Positions 25,231 to 34,785 of a stretch of 64,000 nt of DNA are shown here, in pieces (within the stretch, counting starts at the first letter, position 1; each line of letters begins with the position of its first letter). The notes beneath the pieces were generated by a model. It did not search any database, was not told where the DNA came from, and worked only from the letters and a program-made list of their open reading frames with translations. Source of the DNA: Gammaproteobacteria bacterium (GTDB lineage: Bacteria; Pseudomonadota; Gammaproteobacteria; SZUA-140); contig JADJWH010000005.1 in the NCBI GenBank assembly GCA_016716465.1, positions 124,001-188,000 of the forward strand. Reading direction: 5' to 3'. The position numbers and the translations under genes are program-made.

Positions 25231-27020
25231 GCCGCGGCGCGCCCATTGCCTATCCGATGCGCCTGATTACGCTGCTGGCGCTGCTCGGCGCCATCGTTAT
25301 CGCGCTGGTCTGGCGCGCGGTCGACCTGCAGGTCATGAACCGGGATTTTCTGCAGGACCAGGGTGACGCCCGGCATCTGCGCGCGCTCGCCTTGCCGGCC
25401 CACCGCGGCATGATCACCGACCGCGGCGGCGAACCGCTCGCGATCAGTACGCCGGTGGACTCGGTGTGGGTCAATCCGAAGGAACTGGTGCTCGAGCGCG
25501 AGGGCTGGCGTCCGCTGGCGCGTCTGCTCGGCATGGACGTGGCGGAGCTGCGCGACCGAATCATGCAGCGCGCCGACCGCGAGTTCGTCTATCTCAAGCG
25601 GCGCATCGATCCCGAGCTCGCCCAGCGGGTGATGGCGCTGGAGATCCCCGGGGTTTCGCTCCAGCGCGAATACCGCCGTTATTATCCGTTGGGCGAGGTG
25701 GCGGCCCATCTGGTCGGGATGACCAATGTCGATGACGCCGGACAGGAGGGCATGGAGCTCGCCTATGACAACTGGCTGCGCGGAACCTCGGGCTCCAAGT
25801 GGGTGCTCAAGGATCGCCTGGGTCATGTAGTCGAGAATGTGGCGGGTATCAAGGAGCCCGATCCGGGCAAGGATCTCGTCCTCAGCATCGACAACCGGAT
25901 CCAGTATCTTGCCTATCGCGAGCTGAAGGCCGCCGTGCAGCTCCATCATGCGCACTCCGGTTCGGCGGTCGTGCTCGATGTGGCCACCGGGGAGGTGCTG
26001 GCGATGGTCAACCAGCCGTCCTATAACCCGAACAACCGCGAAGGCATGCGCGGCGAACTGCTGCGCAACCGTGCCGTCACCGATCTGTTCGAGCCGGGAT
26101 CGACGATGAAGCCGTTTACCGTGGCGGCGGCGTTGGAATCCGGGAAATACCGTCCTGGCACCTTCATTGATACCGCCCCGGGGTATTACAAGATCGGCCG
26201 GCATCTGGTGCGCGATAAACATAATCTCGGATATATCGACGTCACGACGATCATCGAGAAATCCAGCAACGTGGGCATCAGCAAGATCGCGCTCGCGATC
26301 GAGCCGGCGCAGATGTGGAAGATGTTTTCCGGCGTGGGCTTCGGCCAGCCGACCGGCGGGAACTTCCCGGGCGAGGTCACCGGCCTGCTGGCCGATTACC
26401 GCGGCTGGAAAGAGATTGAGCGGGCCACGCTGTCCTTCGGTTACGGGCTTTCGGTAACCCCGCTGCAGCTGTGTCTGGCCTACACCGTGCTCGGCGACAA
26501 GGGTCGGCTGAAGCCGGTTTCCTTCGTCCCTATCGCGGGTGCGGTCGAGACCCGCGAGATCATGAGCGAGCGCACCGCGACTGAGATCATCCGCATGATG
26601 GAGACCGTGGTCTCGGAGCAGGGCACGGCGAATCTCGCCCGGGTGGCGGGTTACCGCGTCGCGGGCAAGACCGGAACCGTGCAGAAACTGGGCGCCGAGG
26701 GGTATTCGGACAAGCATTACGTCGCCGTGTTCGCCGGGCTCGCTCCGGCGAGCAACCCCCGCCTCGCCATGGCGGTGGTGATCAACGACCCGCAGGGGGA
26801 TGAATATTACGGCGGGCAGGTGGCGGCCCCGGTGTTTTCCCGCGTCATGACGGGCGCCCTGCGCATGCTGGGCATGCTGCCGGATGAGCTGCCGCGCCAG
26901 TGGCGCGCGGACGCGGGTCGCGCCGGGCAGGCGGGCGGTCGGGATGCGGGTGCCCCCGCGAGCACGGTCGCCGAATCCTACGCGCGCCCGGTGCTGGCCG
27001 GCGACCAGGGGGTGATGTGA
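25227..27020 (+). CDS. ftsI: FtsI (PBP3), septal peptidoglycan transpeptidase
   Basis: 597 residues from ATG 25227. One N-terminal membrane helix (ITLLALLGAIVIALVW), a pedestal domain containing RGMITDRGGEPLA, then the transpeptidase domain with the three active-site motifs S292-TMK, S346-SN and K481-TGT. It cross-links septal peptidoglycan with FtsW. The longer frame from 25107 runs inside ftsL and is not used. Ends in TGATG shared with murE. Confidence 0.96.
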   Translation: MSRGAPIAYPMRLITLLALLGAIVIALVWRAVDLQVMNRDFLQDQGDARHLRALALPAHRGMITDRGGEPLAISTPVDSVWVNPKELVLEREGWRPLARLLGMDVAELRDRIMQRADREFVYLKRRIDPELAQRVMALEIPGVSLQREYRRYYPLGEVAAHLVGMTNVDDAGQEGMELAYDNWLRGTSGSKWVLKDRLGHVVENVAGIKEPDPGKDLVLSIDNRIQYLAYRELKAAVQLHHAHSGSAVVLDVATGEVLAMVNQPSYNPNNREGMRGELLRNRAVTDLFEPGSTMKPFTVAAALESGKYRPGTFIDTAPGYYKIGRHLVRDKHNLGYIDVTTIIEKSSNVGISKIALAIEPAQMWKMFSGVGFGQPTGGNFPGEVTGLLADYRGWKEIERATLSFGYGLSVTPLQLCLAYTVLGDKGRLKPVSFVPIAGAVETREIMSERTATEIIRMMETVVSEQGTANLARVAGYRVAGKTGTVQKLGAEGYSDKHYVAVFAGLAPASNPRLAMAVVINDPQGDEYYGGQVAAPVFSRVMTGALRMLGMLPDELPRQWRADAGRAGQAGGRDAGAPASTVAESYARPVLAGDQGVM

Positions 27021-28552
27021 TGCCGGGGCGGAACCTGGCGGTGAATCCCAGGCCGCAGCGGCTGAGCACGCTGCTGCAGGGGCTTGTCGCCGTCGACGCC
27101 GGGAATGATCCCGAGATCGCGGGATTGGAGACGGACAGCCGGCGGGTGCTGCCCGGGGATCTGTTTCTGGCCTGCGCCGGTGGACACGCGCACGGCGCGG
27201 AGTATATCGATGCCGCCGTGCGCGCCGGCGCCCGCGCCGTCGTATACGAGCCGGACGCGCGTGTCAGTCCGTCGCTGCTGGAGCCGCGCGGGGTGCCGTT
27301 GGTGGGCGTTGCCGGCCTGGGTCACCAGCTCGGGGTCATCGCCGCGCGATTTTACGAAGACCCGTCGCGCGACATGCTGGTGATCGGTATCACCGGCACC
27401 AACGGCAAGACCTCCGTTTGCCATTACCTGGCGCAGGCGCTGTTGAGGGACGGGGCGCCCTGCGGCGTGATCGGCACGCTCGGTTACGGCGCCTACGGCG
27501 CGCTCCGCGCGGGCGCCTACACCACCCCGGACGCCGTGACCCTGCAATCGGAGCTCGCCGCCATGCGCGCCGCGGGCATCCGTCGCGTCGTGATGGAAGT
27601 CTCCTCGCACGCGCTGGAGCAGGAGCGCACGCGGGGAGTCGCCTTCGACGGCGCGATCTTCACCAACCTCACTCGCGACCATCTCGATTATCACGGGGAT
27701 CTTACCGCCTACGCGTGCGCCAAGCAGAAGCTGTTTCTGGTCCCCGGCCTGAGTTACGCCGTGATCAACGAGGACGATGCCTTCGGGCGCGAGCTGTTGG
27801 CCGGGCTGGCGCGCCCGATCGTCGGGGTGCGCTACGGCCTGGATGAGGGAGCCGGCCGCGAGGACGGGTTGCGTTATGTGCACGGGACCGTGGCGCGGCG
27901 CGACCTCGCGGGAATGGAATTGCGTATCCGTTCGAGCTGGGGCGACGGCGTGCTGAATACCGCCCTGCTCGGGGGCTTCAATGCCAGCAATCTGCTCGCG
28001 GTGCTCGCGATGCTGTTGCTGATGGAGCTGCCGCTCGAGGAGGCGCTGGCGCGGCTGGAAAACCTGCGCGCGGTGCCGGGGCGGATGGAGCGTTTCGAGC
28101 GCGCCGCCGGGCCGGGGCCGCTGGTCATCGTCGATTATGCGCATACCCCCGATGCCCTCAGGCAGGCGCTGCAAACCCTGCGCCCGCACTGCGCGGGCAG
28201 GCTGTGGTGCGTGTTCGGCTGCGGCGGCGACCGCGATCGTGGCAAGCGACCGCAGATGGGGGCCGTGGCCGCGCATTACGCCGATCGCATCGTCGTGACC
28301 AGCGACAACCCGCGCCATGAGGATCCACAGGCGATCATCGGGGAGATCCTGGCGGGCGTCGAGCGTGCGGAAGACGTCGCGCGCGTGCCGGATCGCGCGG
28401 CTGCGCTGCGGCGCGCGATCGAATCCGCTCGCCCCGAAGACATCATCCTGGTGGCTGGCAAGGGCCACGAGGATTATCAGCAGGTGGGGGACGAGCTTCT
28501 CCCGTTCAGCGATCGCGACCAGGTGCGCCGCCTGCTGGAGGAGACGGTATGA
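27020..28552 (+). CDS. murE: MurE, UDP-MurNAc-tripeptide ligase (meso-diaminopimelate adding)
   Basis: 510 residues from ATG 27020, overlapping the ftsI stop by one base. ATP loop GTNGKT at 126-131, EVSSHALEQERT, NLTRDHLDYHG with the carbamylated-Lys region after it (ACAKQKLF), and DNPR at 429-432, the motif that selects meso-diaminopimelate over lysine. Third amino acid of the stem peptide is added here. Coupled to murF by an ATGA overlap. Confidence 0.96.
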   Translation: MPGRNLAVNPRPQRLSTLLQGLVAVDAGNDPEIAGLETDSRRVLPGDLFLACAGGHAHGAEYIDAAVRAGARAVVYEPDARVSPSLLEPRGVPLVGVAGLGHQLGVIAARFYEDPSRDMLVIGITGTNGKTSVCHYLAQALLRDGAPCGVIGTLGYGAYGALRAGAYTTPDAVTLQSELAAMRAAGIRRVVMEVSSHALEQERTRGVAFDGAIFTNLTRDHLDYHGDLTAYACAKQKLFLVPGLSYAVINEDDAFGRELLAGLARPIVGVRYGLDEGAGREDGLRYVHGTVARRDLAGMELRIRSSWGDGVLNTALLGGFNASNLLAVLAMLLLMELPLEEALARLENLRAVPGRMERFERAAGPGPLVIVDYAHTPDALRQALQTLRPHCAGRLWCVFGCGGDRDRGKRPQMGAVAAHYADRIVVTSDNPRHEDPQAIIGEILAGVERAEDVARVPDRAAALRRAIESARPEDIILVAGKGHEDYQQVGDELLPFSDRDQVRRLLEETV

Positions 28553-30018
28553 CCGTGTTGCATGACGTGGCGCTGGAAGGCGGCATGATGCTGAGCGAAT
28601 TGGCGCGTCTGGTCGACGGAGAACTGCGCGGTGCGGACCGGCGTTTTGATGCCATCGGCACGGATACCCGTACGCTGGGCGCCGGCACCCTGTTCATCGC
28701 CCTGCAGGGGCGCAACTTCGACGCGCATGAGTTCCTCGCGACCGCGGCGGCGCGCGGCGCGGTCGCCGCGCTGGTGCAGCGCGATGTCCCGACCGAACTG
28801 CCCGTCGTGCGTGTGGCGGATACCCGGCTTGCGTTGGGCCGGCTCGCCTCCGCCTGGCGCGACCGCTTTGCCATCCCGCTGGTTGCGGTGACCGGCAGCA
28901 ACGGCAAGACCACGGTCAAGGGGATGCTGGCCGCCATCCTGGCGGCGCGGGGCGCCGTTCTCAGTACGCGCGGCAATCTGAACAACGACATCGGTGTACC
29001 GCTCACGCTGCTCAACCTGCGCAGCGATCACCGCGCTGCGGTGATCGAGATGGGCGCGAACCAGCCCGGCGATATCGAGTACCTGACTCACCTCGCGCAT
29101 CCTACGGTCGCGCTGGTCACCAACGCCGCGCCGGCGCATCTGGCCGGGTTAGGGGATATCGCGGGGGTCGCGCGCGAAAAGGGGCAGATTTTTTCCGGGC
29201 TGGCGCCGGACGGTTGCGCCGTGATCAACGCCGACGATCCGCGCGAGGGGCTGTGGCGGGTCATGGCCGCGCCGCATCGCAGCGTCAGCTTCGGCCTGCG
29301 TTATCCCGCTGACGTGACGGCGCGTGATCTGCATCTCAACGCCGCCCTCGGCTGCTCCTTCACGCTGACCACGCCGGCGGGCGAGGCGGCGGTCGAGCTC
29401 AGGCTGTCCGGCCGCCATAATGTGATGAACGCGCTGGCCGCGGCGGCGGCGGCGCATGCCGTCGGGCTCGGGGTGGCGGACATCGCGTACGGGCTGGAAT
29501 CCATGCGCGCGGTCGAACGACGCCTGCAGCTCAGGCGCGGGATCCGCGGGGCGCGCGTCATCGACGATACCTACAACGCGAATCCGGGCTCGGTGAAGGC
29601 GGCGCTGGAGGTGCTGGCGGTGGGCGGCGCCGACGGTGAGAAGATCCTGGTGCTGGGGGATATGGGCGAGCTCGGCAACGCCAGTCAGGCGCTGCACGAG
29701 CAGGTCGGACGCCAGGCGCGCGCGATCGGGGTCTCCCGTGTCTATGCGGTCGGCGAACTGGCGCGCACCGTCGCCGGCGCCTTCGGCAAGGGCGCCGCAC
29801 ACTATCCGGATCAGGCTGCGTTGATCGCCGCACTGGAGGCGGATCTCGCCACCCTCGCGCCCGCGCCGGTCACCGTTCTCGTCAAGGGTTCGCGCAGTAT
29901 GCGGATGGAACACGTGGTCGATGCCATCACGGTCGCCGATGAAGCAACCGCTGCCGGCAGCGCGGGTGTTGGCCCGGGTGGTCCCGCATTGGCGCGACAG
30001 GTCGCGCAGGGAAGCTGA
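28549..30018 (+). CDS. murF: MurF, UDP-MurNAc-pentapeptide synthetase
   Basis: 489 residues. Adds D-Ala-D-Ala to the UDP-MurNAc tripeptide. TGSNGKTT lies at 115-122, followed by LNNDIGVPLTLLNL, AVIEMGANQPGDIEYL, and the C-terminal DTYNANPGSVKAALEVL and LGDMGELG. ATG 28549 overlaps the murE stop; an ATG at 28585 closer to the conserved MLSELA is possible. mraY starts two bases after the stop. Confidence 0.95.
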   Translation: MTVLHDVALEGGMMLSELARLVDGELRGADRRFDAIGTDTRTLGAGTLFIALQGRNFDAHEFLATAAARGAVAALVQRDVPTELPVVRVADTRLALGRLASAWRDRFAIPLVAVTGSNGKTTVKGMLAAILAARGAVLSTRGNLNNDIGVPLTLLNLRSDHRAAVIEMGANQPGDIEYLTHLAHPTVALVTNAAPAHLAGLGDIAGVAREKGQIFSGLAPDGCAVINADDPREGLWRVMAAPHRSVSFGLRYPADVTARDLHLNAALGCSFTLTTPAGEAAVELRLSGRHNVMNALAAAAAAHAVGLGVADIAYGLESMRAVERRLQLRRGIRGARVIDDTYNANPGSVKAALEVLAVGGADGEKILVLGDMGELGNASQALHEQVGRQARAIGVSRVYAVGELARTVAGAFGKGAAHYPDQAALIAALEADLATLAPAPVTVLVKGSRSMRMEHVVDAITVADEATAAGSAGVGPGGPALARQVAQGS

Positions 30019-30019
30019 G

Positions 30020-31102
30020 ATGCTGCTCTATCTGACCGATTACCTGACACAGATCTACAGCGGATTTGGCGTGTTCCGCTATCTCACGCTGCGCTCCATC
30101 CTGGGAATACTGACAGCGCTGCTGATCTCGTTCGTGGTCGGGCCGCTGATCATCCGCAAGCTGGCCCAGTACCAGATCGGACAGATGGTCCGCAGCGACG
30201 GCCCCCAAAGCCATCTGGGCAAGGCCGGCACGCCGACCATGGGCGGTGCGATGATCCTGGTGGCGATCGGGATCAGCACCCTGCTGTGGGGCGACCTGTC
30301 GAACCGGCACGTCTGGCTGGTGCTGGCCGTGACCCTGCTGTTCGGCATCGTGGGCGGGGTGGATGACTACAAGAAGCTCATCCTGAAGAACTCCAGGGGG
30401 CTTTCCGCGCGCCAGAAATTTTTCTGGCAGTCGCTGATCGGCATCATTGCCGCGGTCTACTTGTTCAACAGCGCGGTGTCTCCGATCGAGACGCGCTTCA
30501 TCGTGCCGTTTTTCAAGGACGTTTCCCTCGATCTGGGCTGGTGGTTCATCCCGCTGTCCTATTTCGTCATCGTCGGGACCAGCAATGCGGTGAACCTGAC
30601 CGATGGCCTGGACGGTCTCGCCATCCTGCCGGCGGTGATGGTCGCCGGGGCGTTGGGCATTATCGCCTATGCCACCGGGCATGCGCGGTTCTCGGAATAT
30701 CTCGGCATACCGTATGTACCCGGCGTGGGCGAGATGGTGGTGTTCTGTGGCGCGATCGTGGGCGCCGGACTCGGTTTCCTCTGGTTCAACACCCATCCCG
30801 CCCAGGTGTTCATGGGAGACATCGGCGCCCTGGCGCTGGGTGCGGCGCTCGGCATGCTCGCCGTGATCGTGCGTCAGGAAGTGGTGCTGGTCATCATGGG
30901 CGGCGTGTTCGTGATGGAGACGCTGTCGGTCATCATGCAGGTGGCCTCCTACAAGCTGACCGGGCGGCGTATCTTCCGGATGGCGCCGTTGCATCACCAT
31001 TTCGAGCTGAAGGGATGGCCGGAGCCGCGGGTGATCGTGCGGTTCTGGATCATCACGGTCATCCTGGTCCTGATCGGCCTGGCCAGCCTGAAGATACGCT
31101 GA
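30020..31102 (+). CDS. mraY: MraY, phospho-MurNAc-pentapeptide translocase
   Basis: 360 residues, exactly the E. coli length, from ATG 30020. Ten-helix integral membrane enzyme that makes lipid I on undecaprenyl phosphate. Signatures: GTPTMGGAMIL, VDDYKKLILKNSRGLSAR, SNAVNLTDGLDGLA, VFMGDIGALALG and APLHHHFELKGWPE. The stop TGA shares its last base with the murD start. Confidence 0.97.
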   Translation: MLLYLTDYLTQIYSGFGVFRYLTLRSILGILTALLISFVVGPLIIRKLAQYQIGQMVRSDGPQSHLGKAGTPTMGGAMILVAIGISTLLWGDLSNRHVWLVLAVTLLFGIVGGVDDYKKLILKNSRGLSARQKFFWQSLIGIIAAVYLFNSAVSPIETRFIVPFFKDVSLDLGWWFIPLSYFVIVGTSNAVNLTDGLDGLAILPAVMVAGALGIIAYATGHARFSEYLGIPYVPGVGEMVVFCGAIVGAGLGFLWFNTHPAQVFMGDIGALALGAALGMLAVIVRQEVVLVIMGGVFVMETLSVIMQVASYKLTGRRIFRMAPLHHHFELKGWPEPRVIVRFWIITVILVLIGLASLKIR

Positions 31103-32514
31103 TGAACGCACAGCCCGTCGACCGCGATTTCCCCGTCACGACGCGCTCCGATCCGGCGTGGCGCCAGGCGTTGCGCGCGCGCCTCGGTTTCGACGGCACG
31201 ACCCTGGTGGTCGGTCTCGGTCTCACGGGGCTGTCGTGCGCGCGTCTGCTGCATGACCTCGGCCTGCCGGTCGAGATCACGGACAGCCGCGCGGAACCGC
31301 CCGGCATCGAGTCCGCCCGGCGCGAACTGGCGGACGCCCCGCTGCATCCGGGAGAGTTCTCCGCATCGGCGCTGGAGCGCTGCGCACGTATCCTGCTCAG
31401 CCCGGGCGTGGCGCAGGACGAGCCCTATCTGCGCCGCGCGCGTGAGCGCGGCATACCCATCCTGGGCGATATCGAAGTGTTCGCGCGCTGCGCGGATGCG
31501 CCGGTGGTCGCCATCACCGGTTCCAATGGCAAGAGCACGGTGACCGCCCTCCTCGGCGCCATGGCGCAGGCGGATGGCCGCGACGTGCGCGTGGGCGGAA
31601 ATATCGGCACGCCGGCGCTCGATCTGCTGCGGGCATCGCCTCCGGATCTCTACGTACTGGAACTGTCGAGCTTCCAGCTGGAGACGACCGGGAGCCTGAA
31701 TCCGCGCGCCGCGGCGATACTCAATCTGAGCCCGGATCATCTCGATCGTTATCCCGATATGCAGGCCTATCTGGATGCCAAGCTGCGCATCTACGCCGGC
31801 GACGGCATCGTGGTCGTCAATCGCGACGATCCCAGCCTCAGGGTCTGCATCCCGGAAGGGCGGGATGTCAGAAGTTTCGGCGCCGGCGTCCCTGAAGACG
31901 GGGAATACGGTCTGGTTGATGCTGCGGGCCAGACCTGGCTGGCGCTCGGAAGCGAGCGCCTGATCGCGCAGGACGACCTCGGTCTGCGCGGCAGTCACAA
32001 CGCGCTCAACGCGCTGGCGGCGCTCGCGCTGGGCGACGCCGCCGGTTTGTCCCGCGCCGGAATGCTGGCCGCCTTGCGCACGTTCACCGGCTTGCCGCAC
32101 CGCACGCAACTGATCGGCGAGCGGCGCGGGGTGCGCTGGTACAACGATTCCAAGGGCACCAATGTTGGGGCCACGCTGGCGGCCCTGGGTGGCTTGCCCG
32201 GGCGCGTGGTGCTGATCGCCGGCGGGCTCGGCAAGGGGCAGGATTTCTCTCCGCTGCGCGAGCTGGCCGCGACCAAGGCGCGCGCCGTGGTGTTGATCGG
32301 GCGCGATGCGCCGCTGATCGAGGCCGCGCTGCACAATGTCGCCTCGATCCATTACGCGGGTGATATGCGTGAGGCCGTCGCGCGCGCCGCCGCGCTGGCG
32401 CGGCCCGGTGACAGCGTGCTGTTGTCGCCCGCCTGCGCGAGCTTCGACATGTTCAGCGGTTACGAGGACCGCGGCCGTCGTTTCGTGGCCGCCTACGAGG
32501 AACTGGCCCCATGA
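31102..32514 (+). CDS. murD: MurD, UDP-MurNAc-L-Ala:D-Glu ligase
   Basis: 470 residues. Adds D-Glu to UDP-MurNAc-L-Ala. N-terminal UDP-binding fold TLVVGLGLTGLSCARLL, ATP loop GSNGKST at 140-146, NLSPDHLDRYPDMQAYLDAK, FTGLPHRTQLIGE, YNDSKGTNVGAT, and LLSPACASFDMFSGYEDRG at the end. Start ATG 31102 is coupled to mraY; ftsW overlaps its stop in ATGA. Confidence 0.95.
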   Translation: MNAQPVDRDFPVTTRSDPAWRQALRARLGFDGTTLVVGLGLTGLSCARLLHDLGLPVEITDSRAEPPGIESARRELADAPLHPGEFSASALERCARILLSPGVAQDEPYLRRARERGIPILGDIEVFARCADAPVVAITGSNGKSTVTALLGAMAQADGRDVRVGGNIGTPALDLLRASPPDLYVLELSSFQLETTGSLNPRAAAILNLSPDHLDRYPDMQAYLDAKLRIYAGDGIVVVNRDDPSLRVCIPEGRDVRSFGAGVPEDGEYGLVDAAGQTWLALGSERLIAQDDLGLRGSHNALNALAALALGDAAGLSRAGMLAALRTFTGLPHRTQLIGERRGVRWYNDSKGTNVGATLAALGGLPGRVVLIAGGLGKGQDFSPLRELAATKARAVVLIGRDAPLIEAALHNVASIHYAGDMREAVARAAALARPGDSVLLSPACASFDMFSGYEDRGRRFVAAYEELAP

Positions 32515-33689
32515 TCGCGCGGCTGCTCTCACGCGGACAGCGCGCCGTGCGCGGGGACGATTCCCCGGGCACCGATGCGGGCCTGCTCTACGCCGTGGTG
32601 ATCGCCCTGGGCTTCGGCCTGGTGATGATGGCCTCCGCCTCGTTCGGCGTCGCCGAACGCGAGCTGGGCCAGCCGAGCTACTATCTGATGCATCAGCTCG
32701 GCTATATCGGCGTCAGCGTGCTGGCGGGATTCCTGGTCTATTCCTCCCTGTCGCTGGAATTCCTCGAGCGGCACAGCGGCAAGCTGCTGATCGCCGCCTT
32801 CGCCCTGCTCATCCTGGTGCTGATGCCCGGGGTCGGACGGGAGGTGAACGGCAGTACGCGCTGGCTGTCCCTCGGCGTCGTCAGGGTGCAGCCGTCGGAA
32901 TTCGCCAAACTCTTCACGTTCATTTATCTGGCCGGCTATCTGGTGCGGCGCGGTGATGAGGTGCGCAACGCGGTGCGCGGCTTCGTCAAGCCAATGGCCG
33001 TGCTGGCCGTGCTGTGCGTACTGCTGCTGGCGGAGCCCGATTTCGGTGCGGCCGCCGTGCTCATGGGTACCGCGATGGGCATGATGCTGCTGGGCGGCGT
33101 GCGCATCTGGCAGTTCGGTGTGCTGCTGGTCTTCGTGGTGTGCGCCTTGGCCGTGCTCGCGGTCTCGTCGCCGTATCGCATGGCGCGCATCACCGCGTTC
33201 CTGAATCCGTGGGCCGATCCCTTCGCCAGCGGTTTCCAGCTGACCCAGGCGCTGATCGCGTTCGGCCGCGGCGAATGGTTCGGGGTCGGGCTGGGCGGTT
33301 CAATCCAGAAACTGTTTTATCTGCCGGAGGCGCACACCGATTTCCTGTTCGCGGTGATCGCCGAGGAACTCGGGCTCGCCGGGTCGATCGCGGTGATCGC
33401 GCTATTCACCTTCATCGTGGCGAGGAGTTTCATGATCGCGCGCCGCGCCGAGACGGCCGGCCGGCCGTTCGCGAGCTACCTCGCCAGCGGGCTTGGCCTG
33501 TGGTTCGGTCTGCAGGCCTACACCAACATCGCGGTGAACATGGGGTTGCTGCCCACCAAGGGGCTCACGCTTCCCTTGATGAGTTATGGCGGCAGCAGCA
33601 TGCTGGCCGCCTGCATCGCCATGGGTCTGCTGCTGCGGATCGATCGCGAAACGCGCCGCGTCCTGCAGCGTCATGTGGGGGCATACTGA
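32511..33689 (+). CDS. ftsW: FtsW, septal peptidoglycan glycosyltransferase (SEDS family)
   Basis: 392 residues with about ten membrane helices. SEDS polymerase acting with FtsI at the septum. Recognisable: VNGSTRWLSLGVVRVQPSEFAKLFTFIYLA, AEPDFGAAAVL, RITAFLNPWADPFASGFQLTQ, GLGGSIQKLFYLPEAHTDFLFAVIAEELG and LPLMSYGGSSMLA. Overlaps murD by four bases and is followed one base later by murG. Confidence 0.95.
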   Translation: MIARLLSRGQRAVRGDDSPGTDAGLLYAVVIALGFGLVMMASASFGVAERELGQPSYYLMHQLGYIGVSVLAGFLVYSSLSLEFLERHSGKLLIAAFALLILVLMPGVGREVNGSTRWLSLGVVRVQPSEFAKLFTFIYLAGYLVRRGDEVRNAVRGFVKPMAVLAVLCVLLLAEPDFGAAAVLMGTAMGMMLLGGVRIWQFGVLLVFVVCALAVLAVSSPYRMARITAFLNPWADPFASGFQLTQALIAFGRGEWFGVGLGGSIQKLFYLPEAHTDFLFAVIAEELGLAGSIAVIALFTFIVARSFMIARRAETAGRPFASYLASGLGLWFGLQAYTNIAVNMGLLPTKGLTLPLMSYGGSSMLAACIAMGLLLRIDRETRRVLQRHVGAY

Positions 33690-33690
33690 C

Positions 33691-34785
33691 GTGGCGGCGC
33701 GCATCCTGATCATGGCGGGCGGGACCGGGGGACATGTCTTTCCGGCGATCGCCGTGGCACGCGAGCTGCGCGCCGAGGGCGCTGATATCCTCTGGCTCGG
33801 CACGCGCGCCGGCCTGGAGGCGGAAGTCGTGCCGCGCGCCGGCTTCGAGCTCGCAACCGTCGCCATCGGCGGCCTGCGCGGGAAGGGGTTTTTGCGCTGG
33901 TTGTCACTGCCGTTCCGGCTGGCGTGGGCCATGCTGCAATCCCTGCAGATCATCCTGCGTTTCCGGCCGATGGCGGTGCTCGGCATGGGCGGTTTCGCGG
34001 CGGGTCCGGGGGGGCTGATGACCTGGCTGTTGCGCAAGCCGCTGCTGGTGCATGAGCAGAACGCCGTTGCCGGGCTGACCAATCGCTGGCTGGCCGTGCT
34101 CGCCGACCGCTGCATGGTGGCGTTCCCCGGGGCCTTGCCCGCGCGGCTGCATCCGCAGCTGATCGGCAATCCGGTGCGCGCGGAGATCGCCGCGCTGCCC
34201 GAGCCCGCCGACCGCATGCGTGGCCGCACGGGTCCGCTGCGCCTGCTTGTGCTCGGCGGCAGCCAGGGAGCGCAGGCGCTGAACGAGACCCTGCCGCGCG
34301 TGATCGCGGCGCTGCCCGCGGCGGAGCGTCCGCAGATCCGTCATCAGAGCGGCCGCGCTCAGGCCGCGGCGGTGGAGCGGAGTTACGCGGGTCTCGGCGT
34401 GAAGGCCGAGGTGCAGGTATTCATCGACGACATGGCGGCGGCTTATGCCTGGGCGGACCTGGTGGTCTGCCGGGCCGGTGCATTGACCATCGCCGAGCTG
34501 ACCGCCGCCGGGATCGGCGCGCTCCTGGTGCCTTTTCCACAGGCGGTGGACGATCATCAGACGCGCAATGCCGCCTACCTGGTCGACACGGGCGCGGGCC
34601 TGTTGCTGGCGCAGGATTCCCGCCTGGAGGCGCGGCTGATCGAGTTGCTGGGCGGATTCTGCCGCGCCGCCATCGACGGCGGACGTGATGACATCCTGCG
34701 GATGGCGCGGGCCGCGCGGCGGCTGGCGCAGCCGGAATCGGCGCGGCAGGTGGCGCGCCTGTGCCTGGAGGCCGCGCATGGCTAG
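33691..34785 (+). CDS. murG: MurG, lipid II synthase
   Basis: Peripheral glycosyltransferase that adds GlcNAc to lipid I. GTG 33691 gives 364 residues starting VAARILIMAGGTGGHVFPAI, right for the family; an ATG at 33673 would overlap ftsW. Other motifs: VLGMGGFAAGPGGLMTWLL, HEQNAVAGLTNRWL, VLGGSQGAQALNE, and VCRAGALTIAELTAAGIGALLVPFPQAVDDHQ for UDP-GlcNAc binding. Overlaps murC by eight bases. Confidence 0.95.
   Translation: MAARILIMAGGTGGHVFPAIAVARELRAEGADILWLGTRAGLEAEVVPRAGFELATVAIGGLRGKGFLRWLSLPFRLAWAMLQSLQIILRFRPMAVLGMGGFAAGPGGLMTWLLRKPLLVHEQNAVAGLTNRWLAVLADRCMVAFPGALPARLHPQLIGNPVRAEIAALPEPADRMRGRTGPLRLLVLGGSQGAQALNETLPRVIAALPAAERPQIRHQSGRAQAAAVERSYAGLGVKAEVQVFIDDMAAAYAWADLVVCRAGALTIAELTAAGIGALLVPFPQAVDDHQTRNAAYLVDTGAGLLLAQDSRLEARLIELLGGFCRAAIDGGRDDILRMARAARRLAQPESARQVARLCLEAAHG

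Noticed and set aside
23672..25246. A 524-codon open frame on minus across mraZ, rsmH and ftsL
   Set aside because: Antisense to three well-supported genes; translation has no domain character.
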